Shown: piece after piece, positions 1-12,100 of the stretch
How positions within the stretch are numbered: the stretch's first letter is position 1
Layout: each line of letters begins with the position of its first letter
Assembly: GCA_009192285.1 (NCBI GenBank)
Contig: WBVU01000019.1
Span: forward strand, 496,001-560,000
Source of the DNA: Morchella semilibera
Taxonomy: Eukaryota > Ascomycota > Pezizomycetes > Pezizales > Morchellaceae
DNA length: 64,000 nucleotides
Direction: 5' to 3'
Translations under genes and position numbers: made by a program
The notes under the pieces: generated by a model
What the model was told of the DNA's origin: nothing
What the model saw: the letters and a program-made list of their open reading frames with translations, nothing else
Database searches by the model: none

Positions 1-1509
1 TTCAGAGATTAAACTGAAAAGAACAGATACTACACTTGATCTAAGCCACTGTGAGGTTGTTAGCTTTTTATTCCACGAAAAGAGTCGTATGGAAAAGTGA
101 ATGTTGGGGGTAGACTTACAAAGGCAAAGAGAGCTGGAGAAGCAAGAGGGACGCGGGGGAGGAGGGATTATATACGAGGGGAGAACTTGGCGCCCAGGCA
201 TAATTTGGCCGCGATAGAGGATATTAGGGCTGCGGGTTTGGGGTCTGAGGTATAATTGGCTACTTGAAGAGGGGACCGTGTGTAGAGTGGCTGAGGACAC
301 GGTTATTAATTCCGCTGAGATTGTCGTTCGGGAAATGGGTTTCGTGGAGCTTCGGAATGCGGTTGACCTTCCTGCACTCTGTGTGCTTTCCGGGAAATAA
401 GCTGTAGACGGCAAGAAGGGAACTCAGATTAATTGTTGACTGATTGATATATATATTACATACTGCAAAGTATCTCACTTTCTCGAGACGATTTGGCTTT
501 CGAATTTTACAACTTGAGAGCATACTTCCTTCCTGTTGAGTACATGGCCGTATGAATCCTGAACGCTTACATTGAAAGCCCTACGAATTATCCCTCTATA
601 GATCTGTTTGATTTGCGCTTTCTTGAGGAGTTCACACAAGCCTCATGTGGCTGGATCAGACTAGCTCGCCAGTTATTATATAAGTTGGTATCAAAAGTCG
701 CCAAGGATGTAATAAATTCCCAATTATTGGTTTCCAAATGCAGTTAGCGCTCTACCAGAAACGAGAAACGGGTGACCGCGGGTGCTTCCGGCCATTCTCA
801 CCGGCCATGTCTTTAAGGATATGATGATGATGATGTATCTATCCTCCCCGGACCAAATAAAAGCCTCCAATGAAATTATATCATACCCATCGTGCTAGAT
901 GCCGCTCATCCAACAACGACGATTTGTGCTACATGCTACATGATGATGATGATGACGACGATACGTACAACCTCGGGCAGCCCGGTGCCAATGATCGCAG
1001 TGGTATGCAGACCATCACCCGTTCTCATCCTACATGTATGTAATCATACACACAGGAATACGAGATTATATAGAGTGTCATATATAATAATAACATAGCA
1101 ATACTATTATACTAATCAGGGCTATTTCTAGTAGTATACCCCGAGTCATACCCGCTCTACTGTAATAATATCTTTACTCCATCATCACTGGGCTGTTGCC
1201 CTGCGAGTGCTTTCCTGTGATTCGCATGGGGGGCCCCGGCAGCACTGGCAGTGAGTATTTACTTAGCTCAGCCCGCCGCACGCCAAGTAAGACATTAAGC
1301 ACACCACGGACACACCACACCCACGCACCCACGAGAATCACCCCCGCTACGCTACCCTCATCTGCTCTGCTCTGCTCTGCTCCTTGAATTGGTTATATAT
1401 AAAAGGTTGTTAGTTCCTGTCATCCTTATTTCCATCAGCAAAAGTAATTAACATTAGCATCCTCAGGCAGAAGCAGAAGAAGCACAGTCTTAATCAGTAA
1501 TCTAATATA
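1..1509. other. Intergenic region upstream of ERG8
   Basis: I see no convincing gene here. Open frames are short, lack recognisable motifs and overlap AT-rich or (GAT/ATG)n low-complexity sequence around 820-960. One TACATGTA palindrome sits at 1031-1038. The last 150 bases (CT-rich, with a TATATATAAAAG stretch near 1394) are the likely ERG8 promoter and 5' leader. Confidence 0.6.
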
Positions 1510-3030
1510 ATGCCCGTCGCCATCTCAGCACCGGGGAAGGTCCTCCTCGCTGGAGGCTACCTCGTCCTCGACAGGGACTATTCCGGCCTGGTATTTGGCC
1601 TCTCGGCGCGGATCCATTCCATCTCGGCACCCGACAACAAGGCCGCGCCGGGAATCATCACCGTCAAGTCGCCGCAGTTCATTAATGCGGTGTGGAAATA
1701 TGAGATCACCTGTCCAGACTCAGACAAGGGCGTTGTCGTGACGCAGATCATGGAGGAAGGGTATGGTACCCTATTTTCTACATCTATATTCTACTGAATG
1801 TTAAATCTGAATGATATAACATTCCCCCCTCGGGTTCACTAGCTAATGGGTGTGGTATGTGTCTACAGGTCCACTAGAAATCCCTTTGTCGAGACGACGC
1901 TACGCTACGCCCTCACCTACATCTCCACCACTGTACTCACGACCGAGTTCGCCTCCAAGACTATCACCATCCTCGCCGACAACGACTACTACTCGCAGCC
2001 CCTCTCCCCCGCCCCTCGATTCAACCATCTTAACACGCCCCTCTCCGCCTCCCACAAGACCGGCCTCGGCTCCAGCGCGGCCCTTGTCACCTCCCTTACC
2101 GCCTGCCTTCTCGCCACCTATACACCACCTCCAGCCTCCGCCCCCGAGCTCCGTACCATCCTCAAGACCCAACTAATCCACAACCTCTCTCAAGCCTCGC
2201 ATTGCGCAGCCCAAGGCAAGATCGGTAGTGGCTTCGATGTCGCAGCGGCTGTCTTTGGCTCCTGCGTCTACCAGCGCTTCTCCCCATCGCTCCTCGAGTC
2301 CCTGCCAGAGGCCAACACCCGTGGTTTTGCCCGTGCCCTCAAAGAAACCGTTGACAGCCCCTGGGACCTCCTGATCTCCAAGACACGGGTCCCGCGCGGG
2401 ATCCGTGTTGTCATGGGCGATGTCGACTGTGGGTCCAGCACGCCGGGGATGGTCAAGAAGCTCCTCGCCTGGCGCGCTGAGCACCCAGCCGTCGCCAAAA
2501 AGATGTGGGACAAGCTCGAGATGCTAAACCGCGGTCTCATCGACCTTCTCGAGTCTCTCCGGATCTCATCCGAGGAGGAGCCCGGCGCCTACTCCGGTGC
2601 GCTCGACGCAATCCGGAAACACGGGTGGGCGCACCCGCACCCTCACGAACAGTGCCTCACCACCCTTCGTGAGATTGGCGGGCAGATAGCCGCGATCCGG
2701 GTGGTGATCCGGGGGATGGGGGAGGCGGCGGGGGTGCCGATTGAGCCTGAGGCCCAGACGAAGCTTCTGGATAAGGTTGAGGGTGAGGTCAACGGTGTTC
2801 TTGGGGGCGTAGTTCCGGGAGCAGGAGGGTACGATGCGGTGGCATTCCTGTTGGTGGACCATCCGGAGACGGTTGGGGAGTTACAGGCGGCGCTGGGGAG
2901 GTGGAATGCGGGAATGGCTCAGGGGGCGGGGGTCACGGGGGAGAGCGTTAAGGCGCTGGAAACGAGGGAGGAGCAAGAAGGAGTCAGGAGGGAGACGTTG
3001 GAAGGGTATGAGGGCTTTGTGGAGTTTTAG
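1510..3030 (+). CDS. ERG8: Phosphomevalonate kinase
   Basis: This enzyme phosphorylates mevalonate-5-phosphate to the diphosphate in the mevalonate (sterol/isoprenoid) pathway. I read two exons, 1510-1760 and 1869-3030, joined across a GTATGG...CTACAG intron. They give 470 aa in an uninterrupted frame, a normal length for fungal Erg8. The N-terminus has the GHMP-kinase signature [16 protein letters not shown]. The ATP-binding loop [16 protein letters not shown] lies near residue 145, followed by [14 protein letters not shown], and the C-terminal GHMP motif is [13 protein letters not shown]. The start is the first ATG after a CT/CA-rich leader and gives the conserved N-terminus. Assignment is by family motifs and order, with no search run. 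Confidence 0.95.
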
Positions 3031-3410
3031 AGGTAGGTTGAGAGTAGACCTATAGACCTAGATAGAGGGTTTTCTTGTTCTTTAACTAGTGATACCAATA
3101 CCATTAGCCTTTTCCTTGCGGGTTTGTTTTGTAGATAAACATGTTTCTTAGTGACTGTTTTGTTCCGAGTAAGGGTAAGGTCATGAATTAGAATAGCGAT
3201 TATGAATAGTACATATGTGCAATTTATGAATTATCAATCATTGCAGTGAAGGACTATATAGAAATTGCCGAGTGACAACCCATGACCGCAACCCAATTCA
3301 AAATAGCCCGTCGTCGTAATGTGTCACTTTAGATCGCGTCCCCCCCACCAAAGACTCCTTCGCGTCCGTAAACAATCCTCAAACCACCAATCCACGAATC
3401 CGTAACTGCG
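3031..3410. other. Intergenic, ERG8 3' end to orphan gene
   Basis: About 380 bases without a supported gene. It holds the ERG8 3' untranslated region (AT-rich, 3060-3250) and a C-rich leader just upstream of the next start codon. I see no motif of note. Confidence 0.5.
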
Positions 3411-4882
3411 ATGCCGCGAATCAAGATGCGCGCACGCACCCCCCTTCACAAAGGCTCCGACACCGACCCCGACACCGACCCCGACTCCCCCCGCCCCGAG
3501 CCCTCCAGCTCCGGCCCCAGCGTCTCCATAATCCACCTCAGCGTCGCGCAAGTCCTTGCCCAAGGGCGGCCATACACCGGGAAGCCCCCCCTGGGGCCGC
3601 TCGCCTTCCCCCGGGAGCTATCGTACACCATCGTGGACCCAGACCCGCAGCTGCCGCTATCAGTGACGCCAGGCGAGCTGTACGCGACGGTGGGGGGCGA
3701 GCTGAAGAAGATACGGCCGCTCGTGGACTGCGAGGAGGCGCAGGGGTGGATGGGGACCGCGGAGGGCTTCCAGGCCGGTACTAAGATGGGGGGCAGGAGG
3801 GTGAAGGTTGAGGCTGCCGAGGAGGAGGACGACAGCTTGCAGGTTGTCCAGAGATACGACCCAAAGAGCTATACCAGGGGATTGAAACGGCGATATGGTC
3901 TGAGGGACACACCCCCGACCCGGAGGGACATAAATCCGGACCCTCCGGGGACACCCCCGGCTCAGAAGGATATCAATTCGGACCCTCTGAAGGACACACC
4001 CCCGACTCAGAGGGACACACCTCCGGACCCCAGCCCGCCGCCCCGCAAGGCCAGGAGAAGGAAACTAGAGCGAAGAGCTCGCTCTTCTTCTCCTCCTACT
4101 GATAACCTCGTAGTTCCAGACCTAGTCCCCGACGAGGTCGAGCCACGAAAGGCCGAAGCCGCGCGCAAGAACCAGGCCCTGAAGCGCGGTTTAGGCCTCA
4201 AGAGCCTACTACCGCACGATCACCACGACCACGACCACCACGGCAAGGCCGAAGTCCTCGCCCACGACTACGACAGGGAAGAGCCGGAAGAAGTCGAGGA
4301 AGGCCCGGCACACAACCGCAACAAGGCAGAAGATCTGGCGATCAAGCAGCTCTCGGGACATACTGGCCGGCCGGGAAGACCATCACGTTCACCAGACGCC
4401 TCGTGAAGCTTCGCAAGGTGCTGCGCGAAGCCATGGAGGCCCTCACAGAGTCGAACCTGGAGCAGCTCGAGCCATACTTCGAGGTCGACTGGATGATCGA
4501 GGATATCGAGGCCGCAGTCCAGGGCGCGATCAGTCGCAAGAACCTGACTGATCGTGCGAAGGGTGGGAAGGGCTCCAAGATCTATCCGGGCCTGAGTTTA
4601 TTCACCTTCCCCAGCACCGAAGATCTGCCATACGCCTCGAAGAACCGGAAAATTACAGAACTTATGATGAGGCTGACCCCATTAGTGACGACACTCTATA
4701 GGGCGGTTGAAGTTCTCAGTGAACCCTATCTCCTGGAGATTGAGAGACTCTTCGATGTTGATTGGATGATAGAGGATGTTTGTAGGGCAATCACGGGCGC
4801 AGTCAGCTGCAGAAGGCTTAATGAGAAGATGCTGAAAAAGGTGCAATGGGGTGAAGACGAAGGGAGGGCATATGTACATTAA
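3411..4882 (+). CDS. Orphan protein with duplicated C-terminal domain
   Basis: I do not recognise this protein. An ATG at 3411 opens a 331-codon frame ending near 4406. The frame that is clearly coding downstream is a different one, open from before 4320 to the stop at 4882, so a short unrecognised intron or a one-base shift lies at roughly 4190-4380. The N-terminal half is acidic and proline-rich, with tandem repeats around 3905-4030 built on D(T/I)xPxxQRD. A His/Asp-rich patch lies near 4215-4245. The C-terminal part holds two copies of a roughly 60-residue unit ending in (E/D)VDWMIED and A(I/V)xGA(I/V)S, about 85 codons apart. Basic clusters (PRKARRRKLERRARS-like) suggest a nuclear protein, but that is inference. 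No function can be assigned. Confidence 0.6.
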
Positions 4883-5059
4883 TTAAGTCGCGAAAAGAGT
4901 ATCGGTTTTTCTTCCCCTTAAACTTTATATTTTGAGTGCTCAATCTTAATAGCAAGTGATCCGAAATAATTTCAAACTACGAAACTACGACTATAGAACC
5001 ATTTACGATGTCTACAGCATTACCCGGTATATACAACCAATAACTGCCATGACTATAAA

Positions 5060-6316
5060 CTATCTCCTCCCCGGTCTCACTGGCCTCTTAAAGCTTGCTT
5101 TCTGCTCCACCTTCGGATGGAACTCCTCCAACAGCTGTGCTTCACCAATCTCGGTTGCGCTCGCGGCCTCTAGCTTCTTATCGATGTGCAGGTGTGCTTC
5201 GTTGATCGCCGCGTTGACAACGCTGGAGCGACAGGAGGCGTATAGCATCTTTTCACGGATCTTGGATGAGGTTGGACAGGTATATATGAAGACTGGTTCT
5301 GTCAGTTTAATCATAGGGTGGGCTAAAGAGGGCCAATGGGAGCTGAGGCACGGGAGGACAAACCGATGGGGGATTCTTGCTGTCCTTCATGCGTGTGATT
5401 GAACCGGAAGAATGAGTAACGTGGGGCATCATCCGGGATAACGTGTGTAAAGTCATTTATGGCGGAGGAACTAGCATTGGCGAGTTCGATAGTTTCCTTT
5501 TCACTGTTGATTGCCTGTGTTATGTTAGGAGGGATTTGTAAGTGGTAGAAGGGTAGCTTACGAGCTGCACCAACGTGATGAAGCCCCCGGGGAGACTGGT
5601 TAATGCTTCAATCGCTTCCTGGCTTACTGGAAACTTGACCCCACTGCTAACGTGAGACTTCCTTGCGCTCGTGCTGGTAGATGCCTCATACTCGGCCGCT
5701 CTAACAGCAGCCATCGTCATTTCCTCCTCCGTTAATGGTGCCGGCCTGTCCTCGTTAGCTCATTGATGTTGGGCAGGATGATATAAGGAGGAAGCTACTT
5801 TGCCTCATGTGCGTCATGCTTCCTAAACCCCTCAGCGGTAAGCTCCTCCTTTACTGTAGCAAAGATGCTCTCCCCAAATCTTTCTGTTCCCAACTCCCGT
5901 AGCAAAGTGTTCCTTGTGCTGGCGAAAAGCATCTTCTGCCGTACATTGGCGCTGTCTGGCACGTATGCAATTGAGATAAACGGAGCTGGGTCAGGGTGAT
6001 CCCTGCGCCGCAGAATGATATATGCAGCTTCGTTGTCTTTAAGGAGCTCGTCGAGCTGAGCGAGGTCGGATTCGAAGCTGCCAGTGGAGGGGAGCGTCTC
6101 TCGCGGGACGAGCGTCTCTTTCTCGATAGAGACTATAAGGCCTCGGAGCGATGGAGTTGAGACAATGTTTTGAAAGGTTGAGAGGAGCTCGGCGGAGGCT
6201 AAGGAGATATGTTGTTAGTTAGGGGTTTTTTAGTTTTGGATCCGGAAGTGGTCTATATATTAGACTTTAGAGGAGATTGGGGAGACAGAATTCAGACCTG
6301 TGATCCCGGACTGCAT
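5060..6316 (-). CDS. twf1: Twinfilin, actin-monomer-binding ADF-H protein
   Basis: Twinfilins carry two cofilin-like ADF-H domains, sequester ADP-actin and cap or depolymerise filaments. I read five exons on the minus strand: 6316-6298, 6198-5799, 5745-5562, 5514-5364 and 5298-5060. They give exactly 330 aa with every junction in phase. The first exon is only 19 nt (MQSGIT plus one base) and is placed by its GT donor, the following TTAG acceptor and the restored sequence MQSGITASAELLSTFQ. The first ADF-H domain ends near ANVRQKMLFASTRNTLLREL. The second contains VFIYTCPTSSKIREKMLYAS. The tail ends FKRPVRPGRR, the basic tail typical of twinfilin. It is divergent from the next gene, with only 254 bp between start codons. 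Confidence 0.93.
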
Positions 6317-6570
6317 TTTGTGGAACGGAATTGAAATTAAGGAGGGGAAGGAAACGGCTCTGTCTAATTTGTGTGGGATTGAGAGATTTGAATTTAAAGT
6401 TGTGAGTTTGGTTAGGCTTAGGAGTTGGTTGTTGGCGCGGGGTGTACTAGCTAGATATGTCTTGGCCTCCCCCGCCATCACGTGATACGTGGGTATGATA
6501 CCGTCCTCATGGTCATCTTAATTCCTTTCGCTAAACAACTTTATATCGACCTCTATCTCATTACTCCGAT

Positions 6571-7342
6571 ATGGCACCGGTCACAATAGACACCAGAATT
6601 ACCACAACTAGCACACCTTACACAGGGCCCAAAGTCGGCAAAACTTCGATAAATTGCAATGGACCCGACCTTTCAGATCTAGTAATTCCACCACTGCGGT
6701 TCTCTGTCGTGGAGAATAAGCTCTACCGTGGATCTTACCCACGTCCTCTCAACTTTAGGTTCCTGGAGTCACTGAATCTCAAGACTATACTGTCCGTGAC
6801 TCCGGAACCGCTAGTTGGGGAGGCTGCAGATTGGTGTAAGGCAAATGGCGTGGTGATGCTGCATATCAAGCCTGAAGTGGATGGGAAGAAGGGCGCGCCT
6901 TTGAGGCATACTGAAGCCTGTCAGATCCTATTTGTATGACAGATTCAAGCCAATATGTGTTCCAATATAGGATATAGACTAACAATTACAATAGGTGATT
7001 CTTGAGGCCAAAAATTCTCCACTTTATGTTCACTGCCTGAATGGGTCTGAGATTACGGGGCTTGCAATGACCGCTCTGCGCAAGGTACAGTGTTGGGCGA
7101 CGCCATCAATCATTTCGGAGCGCATGAGATACTCAGAGACCCACCACTCGTTTGACCGCTTTCTGGAAGAGTTCTCGGGGGAGGTTACAATTCCGATAGA
7201 CTGCGTGGAGTGGTTGTGGGCTGGATTAAGGGACGATGACGGGCTTCCACCACTAGGGTGTGGGGTAGCGGTTAACTTCGTAGACGAGAGGTTGGGGGAG
7301 AAACATAGAGCGAGGATTGAGAAAGCTGTAAATTCAGGATAA
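6571..7342 (+). CDS. Oca4/Oca6-type tyrosine phosphatase-like protein, probably inactive
   Basis: This belongs to the fungal atypical dual-specificity phosphatase family of Siw14/Oca proteins, linked in yeast to oxidant-induced arrest and inositol-pyrophosphate signalling. Exons 6571-6933 and 6995-7342 join across a GTATGA...ATAG intron containing a perfect CTAAC branch site, giving 236 aa. Residues around 45-75 carry the family signature (RFSVVENKLYRGSYPRPLN), followed by LNLKTILSVTPE. The P-loop reads HCLNGSEITG. The catalytic Cys and Gly are present, but the invariant Arg of HCxxGxxRTG is Ile. In active members that Arg binds phosphate, so this copy is probably a pseudophosphatase, as I recall for some yeast Oca paralogues. 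It shares a short divergent promoter with twinfilin. Confidence 0.85.
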
Positions 7343-9153
7343 GATGCATATTTATATCACTGATAATGTCACGAAGGGAAACGAAAAGGCGCATCTGAGA
7401 ATTTGCTTCCGCGATCAATTGTAACTATATATATCTCTGTAAATATAGTCCGTGAGCATAGCGTACCAAAGTAATATATGTCCGCAAGACTACTATCTGT
7501 AAACCTTATGATAACACCGGTTAGAAATTGCGCTTTTAAAATCAATCGATGGTAATCGGGAAGAAGGGAAACCTACCAAACTTATATCTTTTGGGTGAAT
7601 TTAAGATATTGTTAGCGAAATTTTGCGAGGCAATGGCCCTAGATCTAGGCACCTATTAATGGTTCTAATCGAGTGGAAGAAAACACGAGAAGAACGATAA
7701 GGATTGGTGCCTGGAGAAGGAAGAAAAAGAAGAGAAGAATTTTTTAAGGGGATGCATTTATAAACCCGTGCCAAGAATTGGTTAGGTTTTGCCAAGAGAC
7801 TATCGAGGGAGATTTTGGTACTTGGGATCTGCAGTTAGACCTCGCGATAAGAAACGCCAAAGTAGAGGCCAGTTTCTGTTTCTTATTACAAAAAAAAAAG
7901 AATCTGTGCACTCTACGTGTTGTTTCTTACAGCATACAATGTAGCTGGAACGGTCTCAGAATCAAATACAATGTTACTGTAGGTACAAATGTGGATATTA
8001 AAAATATAACTAACGGAATTATACCGTTGACTCTGAAATGAATGCCACTTTGTGACAATTTGCTGGGGCGGCGATCCCCATTCAAACTTCATGCAGGGTC
8101 AATATCCGTGGCCGTGGAAATTCCCCTATTCAATGTTACAGAGTGACTGAGACCCACGATGTCCGGGTAATGACCCTGTGCCAATAATGCGTGTAAGTAC
8201 TTGTACATGTAGATACACCTAAGTGGTCGGAGCTTGAATGAGTTACCTGAATCCTGGGGCCTGTGAATTTTGTTTTACAGAAACTGCTACAAACCATTAG
8301 CATACCAACCAAGCTTACTAACTACATACATGCGCAGGTGGGCACTGCTGTCAGGCAGTAGCCAAAAATAGACCCTCAGCCATCATGCAGCGCAGTAGAG
8401 GATTTTATTTGGACTATCACTTAGAACAAGTTGAGGGAAAAGATGCATACCGTAGGATGCGTATTGTAACTATTCCTATCATATGAGATAGAGCACGGTT
8501 CTTGAAGAGAAAAGCGAAGACCCCTTAGACTATATAGAAAAAGAAAGGTCAGAGAGCTAGTGCTGAAAGAGCTTCTCGTGGTGTGCCACACACAGACAGG
8601 CGATTTCGAGCCTACATACAATACATACTCTTCTCGCAAGAGACGCTCCCGTCAGACCGCATCCAGGAATAAGCAGCAACGAGTAGCTCCCACTGCATCT
8701 TCCGTTTCCCTTTAATTCTTTTGCGACTACCCACCTCCTTCAGCCCCCAGCCCTCATCAACCCCCTATTGTCTTGACCATTCCATTCGGCAACTACCATA
8801 CTCTAGTTGGTCCTCCCAGGTTTCAAAAGGCATCCCTCGGTCACCTCGTCATCATCCCTTCGCCGCTGTCACCAACGTCTTACCTCAGAAAGGGAGCTGC
8901 CCTGCGATGAGATTCACCCTCAACCCTATGTTCCCGTCAACTGAAATCTGCTGCTAAATTAGTACAGCCCAAAACAGCGTCCCAGCTTCCTGCGCCTCCG
9001 ACACACCAACCATCTCCCCTACGTACCCTTTCCCTTTCTGCAGCATCAAGCGATCCGCAATTCACAAACCACCTTAACCGCACAAATACACCAAATACCC
9101 CACCCTACATCAACCTTCTTGCACGGCTCGTCCGGGGTAAAAAACGCCATTAG
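7343..9153. other. Intergenic region and flippase leader
   Basis: About 1.8 kb with no supported gene. Small frames (7778-8041, 8721-8957) lack motifs, plausible introns or start context. One TACATGTA lies at 8204-8211. The segment from about 8640 to 9153 is rich in C and T on the plus strand and is probably the promoter and 5' leader of the flippase gene. Confidence 0.5.
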
Positions 9154-12100
9154 ATGGCGGGTAATTCGAGCAATAACGACCTGCTTCTTGATCTAGATGA
9201 TCACGGTCGTAATTATGGCAATCCAGGTCGACCAGCAATCGACACAAATGTTGAATCGCGACCTTCAGTCTCGTATGACGATTTTGTAAATGGGAATCCG
9301 GGATACTCGCAGTCCGTTGCTAGCCAGCTGAGTCCTGCTACCAGAACATATAGCCAGACCAGAGAGTTGAACAACTTTCAGCCCTACTATGATGAAGCCG
9401 ATGATTTGGGCCATGATAGTGGGAGCCGTCCGGCGAGTGGATATCAGTATGCGAGTGCGACCGACGACCATAGTGACATCGGGGGTGCAAACCGGCAGAG
9501 CGCATATGGAGGAGTAGTAGGAAGGGTCAAGAGCGCCTTTGGAATGAATCAGGATTATAGTGAGATGGACCTGCCGTTAACGGAGGCCACACCTATTGGC
9601 AGCTTGCCAGCTCCGGGTAGAGCACCAAGCACGAGAAAAAGACGGAATAGTGGAAGCAAGTTTACGTTTGGGTTTGGAGGGAAAAAAGTTGATCCATCAA
9701 CACTCGGGCCTAGAGTTATTCATCTTAATAATCCGCCTGCAAACGCAGTCAACAAATATGTCGACAACCACGTTTCAACTGCAAAGTACAATATTGCTAC
9801 ATTTATTCCAAAGTTTCTCTACGAACAGTTTAGCAAATATGCAAACTTGTTCTTTTTATTCACTGCCGGGCTACAGCAAATTCCAAACATTTCTCCAACA
9901 AATAGATATACGACCATTGGGCCACTGATTGTTGTGCTTTTAGTATCAGCAGGAAAGGAACTGATTGAAGATTGGAAACGCAAAACCCAGGATACGGAAC
10001 TAAATCGTTCGAAAGCTAGAGTTTTGGTAGGCACGGCATTTGAAACTCAGCGTTGGATAAACGTCCGTGTGGGAGATATTGTTCGTGTGGAGTCTGAAGA
10101 GCCATTCCCAGCAGATTTAGTACTCATGGCCTCCTCCGAACCCGAAGGATTATGCTATATCGAAACAGCAAACCTCGACGGCGAAACTAACTTGAAAATT
10201 AAGCAGGCAATCCCGGAAACTGCCGGCCTCGTGTCGCCGGGCGATTTGAGTAGACTGTCTGGAAGAATCAGGTCTGAACAACCTAATTCTAGTTTATACA
10301 CCTATGAAGCAACACTCACCATTGACGTTGGAGGTGGTGAGAAGGAACTCCCGTTAAGTCCTGAGCAATTGCTCCTCAGAGGAGCTACATTGAGAAATAC
10401 ACCATGGGTTCATGGCGCGGTTGTGTTTACAGGTCATGAAACAAAACTTATGAGAAACGCGACTGCTACACCAATTAAGAGAACGGCCGTGGAGAGAACC
10501 CTAAACGTTCAGATTATTATGCTGGTTTCCATTCTTTTGATACTTTCTTTGGTTTCCTCTACTGGTGATGTTATCAAACAGGTGAGTTTCGGAGGATTTA
10601 CTACCCATTTGGTTGTGGGGGCTAAGGGTCTCTGGTAGTCTACTGCGAGCTCAACAATGTCTTATCTATATCTTCAAAACAACAACAGAGTAAGACAGTT
10701 CTTCGCCGATATCCTCACATATTGGGTTCTATACTCCAATCTAGTCCCCATTAGGTAAATCCCCAAAATCGTACTCCTGAGACTCCACTGATGGTCCCGC
10801 AGTTTGTTCGTCACTGTTGAAATCGTCAAATATTACCATGCTTTCCTGATTAATTCTGACCTCGACATCTACTACGCTGAGACCGATACCCCTGCTGTAT
10901 GCCGTACGTCAAGTTTAGTTGAAGAACTAGGTCAAATCGAGTACATCTTCTCTGACAAAACTGGGACTCTTACCTGCAATATGATGGAATTCAAGCAATG
11001 TTCAATTGGGGGTATCTGTTATGCCGATGAGGTCCCAGAAGATCGTCGTGCCACAGTCCAGGATGGTGTTGAAGTTGGTATACACGATTTTGCTAGACTC
11101 GCCGAGAACCTGAAAACCCATCCGACTCGTGAAGTCATGCATCATTTTCTCACACTCCTTGCTACCTGTCACACTGTCATCCCGGAAAGAAAGGAAGATA
11201 ATCCCAACGAACTCAAGTACCAGGCCGCATCTCCTGACGAAGGCGCACTGGTTGAGGGCGCTGTTCAACTAGGATATCGGTTTATTGCACGGAAGCCTCG
11301 TTCTGTTGCGATTATGGTTGGTGGAAAGGAATACGAATATGAGATGCTTAATATCTGCGAGTTCAACTCTACCCGGAAGCGCATGTCAACGGTCCTTCGC
11401 TGCCCCGACGGTAAGGTTAGGATCTACTGTAAAGGTGCTGACACGGTCATTATGGAAAGACTACATAAGGATAATCCAATGGTCGAGGCTACACTACAAC
11501 ACCTTGAGGATTATGCTACCGAGGGTCTTAGGACGCTTTGCTTGGCGATGAGAGAAATTCCAGAGGAGGAGTATCGTCAATGGAGCGCAATTTATGATAA
11601 AGCCGCCACGACAATCAATAACCGAGGAGATGAGCTTGATAAAGCTGCGGAGCTTATCGAAAAGGATCTTTACCTATTAGGTGCTACGGCCATTGAGGAT
11701 AAGCTACAGGACGGTGTACCCGATACCATCCATACTCTTCAGACCGCTGGAATCAAAATTTGGTACGGAAAACTAGACCAATAGTCGAATGATGAAACTG
11801 ACTATCTTCTACGCAGGGTCTTAACTGGTGACAGACAAGAAACTGCTATCAATATTGGAATGAGTTGCAAGCTTATCAGCGAGGATATGGCTCTGATAAT
11901 CGTCAATGAGGAGACAATGCAGGGCACGCGGGACTCCTTGACAAAGAAGCTTCATGCTGTTAAATCGCAAAAAGCAACAGCCGGCGTTGATCTAGAACCA
12001 ATGGCACTAGTCATCGATGGCCACTCTCTGACTTTTGCACTTGACCGGGAGCTTGAAAAGGTTTTCCTTGATTTGGCAGTTATGTGCAAGGCTGTTATCT

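Noticed and set aside
1900-2540. Minus-strand frames within ERG8
   Set aside because: Antisense to conserved GHMP-kinase sequence; composition shadows.
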